The position numbers and the translations under genes are program-made. The notes below the pieces were generated by a model. That model was not told the DNA's origin. It saw nothing but the letters and a program-made list of their open reading frames with translations, and made no database searches. Below, piece by piece: positions 1-7,868 of a DNA stretch of 9,038 bases. Position 1 is the stretch's first letter. Each line of letters begins with the position of its first letter. Origin of the DNA: Nitrospirota bacterium (lineage in GTDB: Bacteria; Nitrospirota; Thermodesulfovibrionia; Thermodesulfovibrionales; SM23-35); assembly GCA_016212245.1 (NCBI GenBank), contig JACRGU010000177.1, positions 1-9,038 of the forward strand, written 5' to 3'.

Positions 1-393
1 ATGGCCGTTGATTTTATCCCCGGCTACCAAGACCTGACTCCTTATGGCCCAGGAATTGTCGGCAAGACCAATGGCCCAACAGTTCCACCAGCTGATATTA
101 AACCTATTGAAATTTTTAACTATGTTATTGATTTAAAACATCAGGCGTTCTCTTTAGGTTGGATAACAAACAAAGGCATAGAAAATAGCCTTGATGTGAA
201 GCTTGACAATGCAAAGAAGAAACTTGAGCAGGGGAATAATACAGCAGCTAAGAACATTTTAAATGCCTTTATAAACGAAGTTGAGGCACAAGGATGTAAA
301 AGCTATGAAGATTGCCCTTCAGGCAAACACCTAACTTCTGAAGCATATGCCCTTTTGAAATACAATGTGCAGTATTTAGTGGAGAGGTTATAA
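1..393 (+). CDS. FIMAH-domain protein, C-terminal part (probably 5'-truncated by the window)
   Basis: The 130 residues end in a module that I recognise as a FIMAH domain, a small helical C-terminal domain of secreted bacterial proteins whose function is poorly known. It covers about residues 37-130. Visible marks are the LGWITNKGIENSL segment (about 53-65), the KLDNAKKKLEQGN helix (about 67-79), the hallmark LNAFINEVEAQ (about 87-97) and the closing helix ending in VQYLVERL. The first 36 residues are Pro/Gly-rich, with no signal peptide and no enzyme motif. FIMAH normally sits at the C-terminus of much larger exported proteins, so I infer that this is the tail of a longer gene and that the ATG at base 1 is probably internal. 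The main catalytic or binding domain would be upstream and is not visible. The reading frame and domain are seen directly. The truncation is inference. Confidence 0.7.
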   Translation: MAVDFIPGYQDLTPYGPGIVGKTNGPTVPPADIKPIEIFNYVIDLKHQAFSLGWITNKGIENSLDVKLDNAKKKLEQGNNTAAKNILNAFINEVEAQGCKSYEDCPSGKHLTSEAYALLKYNVQYLVERL

Positions 394-396
394 GAC

Positions 397-597
397 ATGC
401 GTGGACAGATACTTGTACTCTTTATTATCACAGTTGCTGCAGCAGAGAGTGCTATAAACAGAGGACAGAAAAAGACAGCAATAAACCAGCTCAATGCCTT
501 TATCAACGAAGTAAAGGCACAGAGTGATAAACACATAAAGGAAGATGCAGCAAAGATACTCATAGAGGATGCGGAATATCTGATTAATCACCTCTGA
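397..597 (+). CDS. Short FIMAH-like ORF, tandem partial copy in frame with the preceding gene
   Basis: This is a 66-residue ORF whose residues about 16-66 align without gaps to the helix-LNAF-helix core of the preceding FIMAH domain. It has LNAFINEVKAQ where the neighbour has LNAFINEVEAQ, and ends EDAEYLINHL against LLKYNVQYLVERL. The N-terminal part of a normal FIMAH domain is missing. It is replaced by a short hydrophobic run, ILVLFIITVAAA (residues 4-15), which could pass for a minimal signal peptide. A GGAGAGG at 381-387 lies nine bases before the ATG, so independent translation is possible. It is in the same frame as the upstream ORF, separated by TAA and one codon. Two readings are possible: a small translated FIMAH protein, or the remnant of a decayed tandem domain. 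I cannot decide between them, and confidence refers to it being a real coding or formerly coding unit. Confidence 0.5.
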   Translation: MRGQILVLFIITVAAAESAINRGQKKTAINQLNAFINEVKAQSDKHIKEDAAKILIEDAEYLINHL

Positions 598-618
598 CGC
601 TGAGAATTATTTATACCC

Positions 619-653
619 GAATCCAGCTTATTAAAACCTTTATGTCTGGATTT
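619..653 (+). other. Inverted repeat between the FIMAH ORFs and the tRNA
   Basis: GAATCCAG at 619-626 can pair with CTGGATTT at 646-653, giving seven Watson-Crick pairs plus one closing G-T wobble around a 19-base loop. No T-run follows, so it is not a convincing intrinsic terminator. It may be a weak terminator, an operator or chance. The rest of 598-670 is AT-rich and shows no ORF and no well-spaced -35/-10 pair. Confidence 0.25.
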
Positions 654-670
654 GAGAATATTTATGTAGC

Positions 671-745
671 AGGCGCGTAGCTCAGGGGGAGAGCGCTACC
701 TTGACACGGTAGAGGTCAGGGGTTCAAAACCCCTCGCGCCTACCA
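671..745 (+). tRNA. tRNA-Val (anticodon GAC), CCA end encoded
   Basis: A full cloverleaf can be folded by hand. The acceptor stem is AGGCGCG (671-677) with CGCGCCT (735-741), seven perfect pairs. The D stem is GCTC (680-683) with GAGC (691-694). The anticodon stem is CTACC (696-700) with GGTAG (708-712), and its loop TTGACAC places anticodon GAC at 703-705, which reads valine codons GUC and GUU. The variable loop is AGGTC (713-717). The T stem is AGGGG (718-722) with CCCCT (730-734) around the loop TTCAAAA. The discriminator is A742 and CCA at 743-745 is genomically encoded. It stands alone on the same strand as its neighbours. No integrase or displaced 3' copy of the tRNA is visible, so there is no sign that it is an occupied attachment site here. 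Confidence 0.97.
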
Positions 746-747
746 TT

Positions 748-807
748 TAAAATCTAAAATCCTGACATTTAACCCACCCGTGAAATTTATTGTTTAAAAT
801 TTAACCC
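748..807 (+). repeat. Short direct repeats in the non-coding leader between tRNA-Val and the operon
   Basis: Two adjacent TAAAATC heptamers lie at 748-761. A nine-base direct repeat, ATTTAACCC, occurs at 767-775 and again at 799-807, spaced 32 bases start to start, about three helical turns. They sit where a promoter or operator for the downstream five-gene operon should be. The whole 746-857 leader is AT-rich and non-coding. I see no well-spaced -35/-10 pair; TTGTTT at 790-795 and TATATT at 820-825 are 24 bases apart. The repeats are seen directly; any regulatory role is inference. Confidence 0.35.
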
Positions 808-844
808 TTGTTTTTATGTTATATTTTCAGGAGTTTATTGTTGT

Positions 845-850
845 AAGGAG
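845..850 (+). promoter_or_regulatory. Ribosome binding site AAGGAG fixing the adaptor start at ATG 858
   Basis: AAGGAG matches the Shine-Dalgarno consensus and lies seven bases before ATG 858. The upstream in-frame ATG at 816 has no comparable site and would add 14 residues in front of the membrane anchor. The ATG at 851 touches the site and is out of frame. The site therefore supports 858 as the start. Confidence 0.8.
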
Positions 851-857
851 ATGCTCG

Positions 858-2084
858 ATGGTCTTTTATAAAAGATGGGGGTTCTGGTTTTTTGTAATCG
901 TTATCCTCCTCTTTGTTTTTTTTGTCCTGAACAGGACCCTCAGAACTGTTGAGGTCAAGACTGCTAAGGTCAAAAGACAGGACCTCACAATTACAGTTAC
1001 AGCCACTTCTACTGGTACGATAAAGGCTGATGAGGAGGTTAAACTTACAGCACAGAGGATTGGCAGAATTTCAAAACTATTTGTTGAGGAAGGAAGCATA
1101 GTTAAGGCAGGTACTCTGATCGCTGAGCTTGATCCTGATGAGGCGATGTATAATCTTCAGATGTCAGAGGCATCCCTGCAGAGGGCACAGTATAGGCTTG
1201 ATGAACTCAGGGCTGCACTCAATCCACTCAGGGTAGAGGTTGAGACTAACATAGATAGAACAAAGGCAAATCTACAGGAGGTGGAGAAGAGATTAAAGCG
1301 GTTTATGGATTTAAGAGAGAAGGGATACCTATCTCAGATAGAACTGGACTCTGTGCAGAGGGACTATGACATTGCAAAGGCAACTTATGAATCTGCAATC
1401 TCCGGACGGGAGCAGTTAATGGCCAGGGCAGAAGAGATTAAGGCTCAGGAAGCGGCTGTAAGGGAGGCAAGGAGCTCTCTGTCAATTGCAAAGCTCAATT
1501 ATGATTATTCCTTTGTGAAATCTCCAATATCAGGTGTAGTTATATCAAGACCTGTGAAGCTTGGAGAGACAGTAGCCAAGGGTACTTTGATTGCATCTAT
1601 CGTCTCGACAGGCTCATTATACATAGAGGCGCTTATAGACGAGGCAGATGTTGCAAGGGTGTCAAAAGGCCAGAGGGTTAATATATCTATGGATGCATAT
1701 CCTAAAGAGATCTTTGAGGGCGAAGTATATATGATTTCACCTGTTGTACTCGGTGGGAAACAGGAGACAAGGACATTTGAGATAAGGGTGAAGTTCAAGG
1801 AGCAGGGCACTGTTATAAAACCAGGCATGTCAGCAGATATAGAAGTCATCGTTGACAGTGTTAATAATACGCTTGTGATACCATCCCAGGCCGTAATAGA
1901 AAAATCAGGAGGGAAATTTGTCTTTTTAAAGAAAGGCTCAAGGGTGAAACTTATACCAGTAAAGACAGGGCTTTTCAACTGGAATTTTACAGAGGTTACC
2001 TCTGGCCTTAAGGAAGGGGACATCGTGGTTACAAATCCTGATACACCAGGGCTTGTAGATGGTGCCAAGGTAAAAGAGAAATGA
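858..2084 (+). CDS. MacA/HlyD-type periplasmic adaptor (membrane fusion protein) of an ABC exporter
   Basis: This 408-residue inner-membrane-anchored periplasmic adaptor would link the ABC permease encoded downstream to an outer-membrane channel or other periplasmic partner. A single N-terminal membrane segment (about 8-25) is followed by the first lipoyl half (about 60-92, with VEEGSIVKAGTLIAELDP). A long alpha-helical hairpin follows (about 98-215, rich in Glu, Arg, Ala and Gln, including LREKGYLSQIELD near the turn). The second lipoyl half is at about 219-250 (SPISGVVISRPVKLGETV), then a beta-barrel (about 250-330, with FEGEVYMISP and KPGMSADIEV) and a membrane-proximal domain (about 335-405, with VIPSQAVI and GLKEGDIVV). 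Length and order match MacA-like adaptors. The start at 858 follows a strong AAGGAG. Its TGA overlaps the next gene's ATG by four bases, so the two are translationally coupled. MacA is known from macrolide and enterotoxin export, but family members also serve peptides and lipids, so the substrate is open. Confidence 0.93.
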   Translation: MVFYKRWGFWFFVIVILLFVFFVLNRTLRTVEVKTAKVKRQDLTITVTATSTGTIKADEEVKLTAQRIGRISKLFVEEGSIVKAGTLIAELDPDEAMYNLQMSEASLQRAQYRLDELRAALNPLRVEVETNIDRTKANLQEVEKRLKRFMDLREKGYLSQIELDSVQRDYDIAKATYESAISGREQLMARAEEIKAQEAAVREARSSLSIAKLNYDYSFVKSPISGVVISRPVKLGETVAKGTLIASIVSTGSLYIEALIDEADVARVSKGQRVNISMDAYPKEIFEGEVYMISPVVLGGKQETRTFEIRVKFKEQGTVIKPGMSADIEVIVDSVNNTLVIPSQAVIEKSGGKFVFLKKGSRVKLIPVKTGLFNWNFTEVTSGLKEGDIVVTNPDTPGLVDGAKVKEK

Positions 2085-2740
2085 TAGAACTCAGGGACAT
2101 AAAAAAATCATATCTGCTTCCCAGGATTACGATTGATGTGCTGAAGGGTATCGATATCGGGATCAAGGAAGGGGAGTTTGTAGTAATAATGGGGCCTTCA
2201 GGCTCGGGTAAATCCACGTTGCTTAACATTATAGGGTGTCTTGACAGACCATCATCAGGTACATACCTGCTTGAGGGTGTTGATGTATCAAAAAAATCAG
2301 ACAATGAGCTTGCAGAGATAAGGAATAGAAAAATAGGTTTTGTCTTTCAGAACTTTAATCTCCTCCCGAGATTTTCTGCATGGAAGAATGTTGAGCTTCC
2401 TCTTTTGTATAGTGGTGTGCCTGCTAAGGAGAGAAGACAGAGGGCTATCGAACTTCTAAAAGATGTTGGACTGGGAGAGAGGATAGAACACCATCCAAGT
2501 GAACTCTCCGGTGGCGAGCAGCAGAGGGTGGCAATTGCGAGGGCCCTTGTGAGTAATCCCTCCATCATACTTGCGGATGAGCCAACAGGAAATCTTGACA
2601 CCAGTTCAGGCATCGAGATAATGGATATATTTAAAAGGCTGAATAATAATGGCAGTACAATAGTTATGGTTACACATGAAAGGCATATAGCTGAATATGG
2701 CATGAGGATTATAGACATCAGGGACGGCATTATTGTTTAG
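2081..2740 (+). CDS. ABC transporter ATP-binding protein, MacB/LolD type
   Basis: This 219-residue cytoplasmic ATPase powers the permease encoded next. All motifs are intact: Walker A GPSGSGKST (38-46), Q-loop Gln90 in FVFQNFNLLP, signature LSGGEQQRVAIARAL (142-156), Walker B IILADEP (162-168) with catalytic Glu167, D-loop NLDT (171-174) and switch His199 in VTHE. The size and the FNLLP and LSGGEQQRVAIARALV stretches are typical of the MacB/LolD/FtsE-like group, which acts by mechanotransmission rather than by carrying substrate through the membrane. Here the nucleotide-binding domain is a separate protein; in E. coli MacB it is fused to the permease. The ATG overlaps the adaptor stop as ATGA, with AAGG ten bases upstream. 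The permease gene follows after two bases. Lipoprotein release (LolD role) is an alternative, but the linked adaptor argues for a MacAB-like exporter. Confidence 0.95.
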   Translation: MIELRDIKKSYLLPRITIDVLKGIDIGIKEGEFVVIMGPSGSGKSTLLNIIGCLDRPSSGTYLLEGVDVSKKSDNELAEIRNRKIGFVFQNFNLLPRFSAWKNVELPLLYSGVPAKERRQRAIELLKDVGLGERIEHHPSELSGGEQQRVAIARALVSNPSIILADEPTGNLDTSSGIEIMDIFKRLNNNGSTIVMVTHERHIAEYGMRIIDIRDGIIV

Positions 2741-2742
2741 AT

Positions 2743-3948
2743 ATGGATTTTATTGAGATATTAAGAGTTTCAAAAGATGCCCTTTATAGCAATAAGGTGC
2801 GTTCTGGACTCACTATGCTCGGGGTTATCATTGGTGTTACTGCTGTGATACTTCTTGTATCCATAGGCGAAGGTGCACGTGAGTATATTCGCAAGGAGTT
2901 TGGTGGTTTGGGCTCAAACATCCTTATTGTTGTTCCTGGTAAGACAGCCAAAGAGGGAGGTATGCATATGGGGACCAGCGCTGTGAGAAAACTTGTTTAT
3001 GATGACGCACTCCTTATCGAAAGACGCTCAAAACATATACAGAATGCCATTCCTGTTATAGTCGGTACTTCCTGGATAAAGTATGCCGGGCGCAGCAGGG
3101 ATACTTATATTGTTGGTGCTACAGAGTATTATTTCAGTGTGAGAAACCTGAAGATAGAGGCAGGCAGATTCATCAATGCATCAGACGTTGATACAAAAAG
3201 GCGCGTCTGTATTCTGGGAAGAACAGTAAAGAGAGAGATAATGGGTGATGCTAATCCTCTCGGAGCAGCAGTAAATATAGGAAATAGTCATTTCAGGGTG
3301 ATAGGTATTATGGAGCCGAAGGGTGTTGCCCTCGGTTTTGACATAGACGACATTGTCTTTATCCCGACTACTACAGCAAAAGAGCTCTTCGACACGGATA
3401 GCCTCTTCAATATAACTGTAAGGGTTCGTAGCGAGAACGAGATAGATGAGGCAAAGAAAGACATAAAAGATATACTGATAAAGAGGCATGCCGGGAGAGA
3501 GGATTTTACAATACTGAGCCAGGATGAGATGCTTGCTGTCATGGGCAAGATCCTCAAGATAATGACAGCCGTACTCGCAGGTATTGCAGCAATATCCCTG
3601 ATTGTTGGTGGTATCGGGATAATGAACATAATGCTTGTTTCTGTCGGTGAGAGGACAAGGGAGATCGGGATCAGAAAGGCCATTGGAGCAAAGAACAGGG
3701 ATATCCTCTTTCAATTTCTGTCCGAATCAATAGCCCTCAGTCTTATCGGTGGAATTGGTGGTATACTTGTGGGTGCAGCAGTCTCTCTTGGAATACCTTA
3801 TTTTATAAGCTTTCTGCCAACAAGGCTTGCATGGTGGTCTGTATTACTTGCATTTTTATTTTCTGCTGCTGTTGGGATATTCTTCGGAGTTTATCCGGCA
3901 AGAAAGGCATCACTCTACGACCCTATAGTGGCATTAAGGTATGAATAA
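2743..3948 (+). CDS. ABC transporter permease, MacB type (FtsX-like C-terminus)
   Basis: This 401-residue inner-membrane permease pairs with the ATPase just upstream. Topology is the MacB/FtsX plan. The first membrane segment is at about 23-43, preceded by NKVRSGLTMLGVIIGV, a typical MacB opening. A large periplasmic domain follows (about 44-270). Three C-terminal membrane segments lie at about 272-299, 325-351 and 364-383. The cytoplasmic loop GERTREIGIRKAIGAKNRDI (302-321) is the conserved coupling region of the family. The C-terminal YPARKASLYDPIVALRYE is also standard. There is no fused ATPase domain. The start lies two bases after the ATPase stop with no clear Shine-Dalgarno sequence, so translation probably depends on coupling. 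LolC/E-type lipoprotein release is a relative, but those systems lack a MacA-like adaptor. Substrate is not deducible. Confidence 0.95.
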   Translation: MDFIEILRVSKDALYSNKVRSGLTMLGVIIGVTAVILLVSIGEGAREYIRKEFGGLGSNILIVVPGKTAKEGGMHMGTSAVRKLVYDDALLIERRSKHIQNAIPVIVGTSWIKYAGRSRDTYIVGATEYYFSVRNLKIEAGRFINASDVDTKRRVCILGRTVKREIMGDANPLGAAVNIGNSHFRVIGIMEPKGVALGFDIDDIVFIPTTTAKELFDTDSLFNITVRVRSENEIDEAKKDIKDILIKRHAGREDFTILSQDEMLAVMGKILKIMTAVLAGIAAISLIVGGIGIMNIMLVSVGERTREIGIRKAIGAKNRDILFQFLSESIALSLIGGIGGILVGAAVSLGIPYFISFLPTRLAWWSVLLAFLFSAAVGIFFGVYPARKASLYDPIVALRYE

Positions 3949-3991
3949 TTAAGATTAGAAATTTCATAACACAGGAATCGATGGCAGATTT

Positions 3992-6900
3992 ATGAAAAAT
4001 GCTAAAGGATTGAGAAGGGTTTTATATCTTTTATTTTTCGCAATTGTTATCGGTCTTATAATATTTATTTCGAGAGGCCCGCATATATCAAACGCCCTCA
4101 AGAGGATTATACTGCCGGAATTAGAGGCTGCATTCGGACAGAGCGTAATAGCACAGAAGATTTACATTAATATATTCCCATTATTTATAGAGGCAAAAGG
4201 ACTGAAGGTCTTTGATGAAAACGGCAACAGGATAGTCTTTGCAAATAGGGTGAAGGGGTATATAGAGCTTTCAGGACTGTTAAGCAGGCATCTTTCTTTT
4301 CGGAGGCTTGTAATAAAGGAGCCTGAGATATCTATGAATAGAGAACAACTCGATGATGTAGTTAGAAATATCAAGGCATACCTCGAAAAGGAAAGAAGGC
4401 CTACATTTAAGGTCAGGATAAAGGTACTCGATGTTATTAATGGTGCTGCCTCTCTCAGAGATAATGATTTAAAAGGCATGATAGGTATTAGAGAGCTTGT
4501 AGGTGAGTTAATCCTCGGTGAAGACACGAGGCTCAAGACATCTATAAAAAAATTTGATATCAGAAAAGAAGGGTGGCCTGAACTTACAGGTGATGTTAAT
4601 GCTTCACTTGTCTTCAAAAAAGACGAAGTTGAGATAAAGAGCCTCGATATTGGCTCATACGGTTCTGAGTTCAAATATGTAGGATTTTATTCTGAGGGTA
4701 AGGGGACATTAAAGACTGAGATAGCTTTACTTGTTGATTCTGTGAAGCGTATCTTTAATCTCAAACAGAGTGGTGAAGGAAGGATTTCTGCAAGGGGTGA
4801 TGTGAAATTTCAAATTTCAAATTTCAAATTTCAAAATCTTAAAGATATCTTCGTAGATCTAAAACTTAAGGGTAATTTTTATCTCCAGACATTAATGGAA
4901 TTACTGAAGGTAAAGGACAGGGTGGAGGGCCTTGTTGATTTTCAGGGTGAGATGAAAGGACGACTTTCAGATATTTCAGGGAAGGCGAAGGCAAGGCTTC
5001 AGAAAGGCAACCTTTTTGATGTTGAGATAGATTCACTCACATGTGATGTAACTTACCACGATGGAGTGATGAGATTTAAAAATGGTAATGGAGAATTATA
5101 TAGTGGTAAGGCCCACGCCGAGGCATCTTTGAAACTTCCCGAAGCAGATTTTTTCACACTGAGTGTGGACTTTAATTCAATAGATAGCCGTGCTGCACTT
5201 AAACTTATAGGGTGGGAGCCTGAGATACCGCCAGGCAAGGTTGATGGAGGGCTTGTGACATCTGGTAGGAAATTTAACCCCGATGGCTGGTTTGATTATG
5301 AGGTAGGGGGAGGGCAGGGGTGGAGGGAAGATAATGTCCTCAGCAGGATAAGGAATATAAAGGGGACTTACTCTATGCGCGGATATATCCTTTCTTTCTC
5401 AAGTATACAGTTGAATACACCCCTGTCAAGTCTCAATGTGGAAGGTACAGTTGATATTACCAAAAAAACGCTCAATCTTAAAGGCAGGCTTGATACCAAT
5501 GATGTCTCTGATCTGACTCTACCTTATTACAGAGGAGTTAAAGGTCGAGGGGATTTCTCCGGCGAAATAACAGGCACATTTAATAATCCAGAGATATCTG
5601 TAAGGGCTAACATATGGGATGCCTTTATAGAAGGATACAGAACAGACAGTATTGCATCTCACTTTTCTTATAACAAAAACCTCCTGAATATCCGGGAACT
5701 TGTTCTTAAGTCACCTGATGAAGAGCACAGGATACAGGGGAAGATATTTTTCCCTGAGGCAAAAGAACTTTTTGAACTTTCAAAGCCCGTGTATCAAATT
5801 AACGCATCTATTACTAATGCCGAGCCCGGAAAGGTTATACAGGTATTCTATAAAGACTTTTCAGCAGCAGGAAGGCTGAGTGCAGATCTCAAGATTAGAG
5901 GTAAGGGTAAAGAGCTTTCTTTCGAAGATGTCATACTCAGGAAAGGTAAATCTACCCTCAGAGTAGAAGGTAAGATTATCTCTGGTGAAAGATTTTCTTA
6001 CAAGGCCTCATCGGAGAGAATCCTACTAAAGGACATCGGGCTTGATCGCATGCCTGAGGATGCTGTTTTAAACGTGCAATCAGAAGGTCACGGCACGTTT
6101 AAGAACCCCACTATTACATTGAGTGCAACGGTGGTAGGGGGCACATTTAAGGGCAGATCCATAGGTAGCGGTATCATAAATGCTGCAATTAAAAACAGAG
6201 ATATTTTATTAGATGCTGCACTGTTTAATGAGAGAATAAAGCTCAAGGGGAATGGATATCTTGACGATAAGCTGCCATGGACTGCTGAACTTGACATCCA
6301 GCCAGGCAGATATGATTTTATCCTAAGTTCAATTCTGAAGGATATACCAGAAGACCTGCTGCTTAATCTCAAAGGCCGTGTTGAACTAAAAGGGGACAGA
6401 AGACACATAACAGCTTCTGCCAATATAAACCAGGTGACACTTGCACTTTTTGGATACAGTTTTTCAAATGATTCTGATATAAAGGTTCAGATTAATAACA
6501 GGGAACTTTCCTTTCAAGCATTTACCATCAGGAGTGGCAGTACTTCATTTAGACTCCGTGGGGGCATAGAAATTGGCAAAGAATACGACATCCTCCTCGA
6601 GGGTAGCTCTTCTCTTTCGCCATTGAAAGGCCTGTCAAAAAGAATAGAGCACCTGAAGGGAGATGCTGATTTTGTCTTTTCTATCACTGGCAAATGGGAG
6701 AAGCCAAGGATAAACGGAGGTTTAAGTGTGTCAAACGCCTCTTTCGGTCTAAAGGATTATTATCCTCGTATTAGTTCGATCAATGGCTACTTATACATTG
6801 ATGAGGACAGGATTATTGTTCAGAGGTTATCCGGCAAATTAGGAGGTGGTGAAATAGAGTTAGCTGGTCTTGTTTATCTGAAGGCATTTGGTATAAAGAG

Positions 6901-7858
6901 ATTTTATCTTGAAGCCCACCTTGACAATATTACGATTTCTATTTCGAAAGACTTCAATATAAATTTTAGAGGGGACCTCTTATACAAAGGAACTCCGACT
7001 GCCCAGAGTATTACCGGTGATATAAAGATAAACAGGTCAAAGTATAAAGAAAAGGTGGAGTGGAAGAGCTGGCTCCTGAAGGCAAAGGCAAAAGAGAAAC
7101 CTAAGGCCGAGGTCTCAGAACTTGAGAGGGCAGAGTTGAATATAAAGATTTCAGGCAGTGACAATATTTACATTGATAACAACATTGCGAGGGCCCCTGT
7201 AAGGGTAGATATAGTATTAAGAGGGACAATATCACGCCCTGTATTGTTTGGAAGGCTCGAATTACGAGAGGGGTCCGTCTACTTCAGGAATAACGAATTC
7301 AGGATAATTCATGCGAGTGCTGATTTTGCAGACCCGAACAGGATAAACCCTGTGATGGAAATTATTGCCGGGACTGTTGTAAAGGGTTACAGTATAAAGC
7401 TAAATCTTGAAGGGCAGATGGAGCATTTCAATCTTTCCCTTTCTTCTGACCCACCACTCGAAGAGATGGATATCCTTGCCCTTCTTACAGTCGGCCAGAT
7501 AGGAAAACAACTTAAAGGTCTTGAGGGAGGTATAGGTGCAGGAGAGGCAACGTCATTCCTGACAGGCAAGATACAGGATGTTTTAGAAGAGCGGCTGAGG
7601 ACTGTAACAGGCCTTGACAGGCTTCAGGTTGACCCATATGTCTCAAAGACCACCGGCACGGTAGGGCCGAGAGTAACTGTATCAAAAAAACTTATTAGTG
7701 ATAGGTTATTTGTGACTTACACGAGTCCATTGGGTTCTACAGAGGAACAGATACTAAAAATGGAATATCTCCTGGACAAAAACATCTCCCTTATAGGTAT
7801 CAGGGATGAGAAGGGGAGTGTGGGAGGGGACATAAAATTCAGATTCGGGTTCAAATGA
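3992..7858 (+). CDS. tamB: TamB (translocation and assembly module, AsmA-like superfamily)
   Basis: This 1288-residue protein is close in size to known TamB proteins (E. coli TamB is about 1260). An N-terminal membrane anchor (about 10-27) is followed by over 1000 residues of beta-rich, low-complexity sequence of the AsmA/TamB kind, expected to form a long periplasmic groove. The C-terminal conserved TamB domain (roughly 1000-1288) shows GTISRPVLFGRLELREGSVYF (from about 1078), NRINPVMEIIAGT and EEMDILALLTVGQ (from about 1157). The protein ends in IKFRFGFK, an aromatic, beta-strand-like tail. Family members link inner and outer membranes, work with an Omp85 partner in outer-membrane protein assembly, and are implicated in phospholipid transport; here the next gene is an Omp85 protein. 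ATG 3992 has no good Shine-Dalgarno sequence. A four-codon ORF at 3981-3995, with AGGA just before it, overlaps this start. A 7-base tandem repeat interrupts the coding sequence near residue 272. Confidence 0.93.
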   Translation: MKNAKGLRRVLYLLFFAIVIGLIIFISRGPHISNALKRIILPELEAAFGQSVIAQKIYINIFPLFIEAKGLKVFDENGNRIVFANRVKGYIELSGLLSRHLSFRRLVIKEPEISMNREQLDDVVRNIKAYLEKERRPTFKVRIKVLDVINGAASLRDNDLKGMIGIRELVGELILGEDTRLKTSIKKFDIRKEGWPELTGDVNASLVFKKDEVEIKSLDIGSYGSEFKYVGFYSEGKGTLKTEIALLVDSVKRIFNLKQSGEGRISARGDVKFQISNFKFQNLKDIFVDLKLKGNFYLQTLMELLKVKDRVEGLVDFQGEMKGRLSDISGKAKARLQKGNLFDVEIDSLTCDVTYHDGVMRFKNGNGELYSGKAHAEASLKLPEADFFTLSVDFNSIDSRAALKLIGWEPEIPPGKVDGGLVTSGRKFNPDGWFDYEVGGGQGWREDNVLSRIRNIKGTYSMRGYILSFSSIQLNTPLSSLNVEGTVDITKKTLNLKGRLDTNDVSDLTLPYYRGVKGRGDFSGEITGTFNNPEISVRANIWDAFIEGYRTDSIASHFSYNKNLLNIRELVLKSPDEEHRIQGKIFFPEAKELFELSKPVYQINASITNAEPGKVIQVFYKDFSAAGRLSADLKIRGKGKELSFEDVILRKGKSTLRVEGKIISGERFSYKASSERILLKDIGLDRMPEDAVLNVQSEGHGTFKNPTITLSATVVGGTFKGRSIGSGIINAAIKNRDILLDAALFNERIKLKGNGYLDDKLPWTAELDIQPGRYDFILSSILKDIPEDLLLNLKGRVELKGDRRHITASANINQVTLALFGYSFSNDSDIKVQINNRELSFQAFTIRSGSTSFRLRGGIEIGKEYDILLEGSSSLSPLKGLSKRIEHLKGDADFVFSITGKWEKPRINGGLSVSNASFGLKDYYPRISSINGYLYIDEDRIIVQRLSGKLGGGEIELAGLVYLKAFGIKRFYLEAHLDNITISISKDFNINFRGDLLYKGTPTAQSITGDIKINRSKYKEKVEWKSWLLKAKAKEKPKAEVSELERAELNIKISGSDNIYIDNNIARAPVRVDIVLRGTISRPVLFGRLELREGSVYFRNNEFRIIHASADFADPNRINPVMEIIAGTVVKGYSIKLNLEGQMEHFNLSLSSDPPLEEMDILALLTVGQIGKQLKGLEGGIGAGEATSFLTGKIQDVLEERLRTVTGLDRLQVDPYVSKTTGTVGPRVTVSKKLISDRLFVTYTSPLGSTEEQILKMEYLLDKNISLIGIRDEKGSVGGDIKFRFGFK
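4805..4832 (+). repeat. AAATTTC heptanucleotide x4 inside tamB
   Basis: Four exact, uninterrupted copies of AAATTTC fill 28 bases. Because seven is not a multiple of three, the repeat is read in successive frames and encodes KFQISNFKF from residue 272. The alternating pattern is compatible with a beta-strand, which may be why it is tolerated. A change of one or two units would frameshift tamB; only steps of three units keep the frame. Confidence 0.9.
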
Positions 7859-7868
7859 CCAATAAGTT

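Noticed and set aside
671..745. tRNA-Val as an integration site of a mobile element
   Set aside because: No integrase gene, no repeated tRNA 3' end and no compositional break are visible in the window.
816..858. Earlier in-frame ATG at 816 for the adaptor
   Set aside because: It lacks a ribosome site and adds a non-typical 14-residue extension. ATG 858 has AAGGAG at ideal spacing and leads straight into the membrane anchor.
1505..2068. Long open frame on the minus strand opposite the adaptor gene
   Set aside because: It is Ser/Thr/Pro-rich with no recognisable motif, and it lies fully antisense to a well-supported coding region with conserved domains.
3181..3714. Open frames on the minus strand opposite the permease gene
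   Set aside because: They show no domain features and overlap each other in different frames. The plus-strand permease explains the region.
858..3948. Calling the transporter a macrolide exporter (MacAB)
   Set aside because: Family membership is clear but the substrate is not visible, no TolC gene is seen, and the ATPase and permease are separate proteins, unlike E. coli MacB.
4162..4674. Minus-strand open frame opposite the 5' part of tamB
   Set aside because: Its Ser/Leu/Ile-rich composition is what complementary codons of a Lys/Glu-rich gene produce. There is no start signal.
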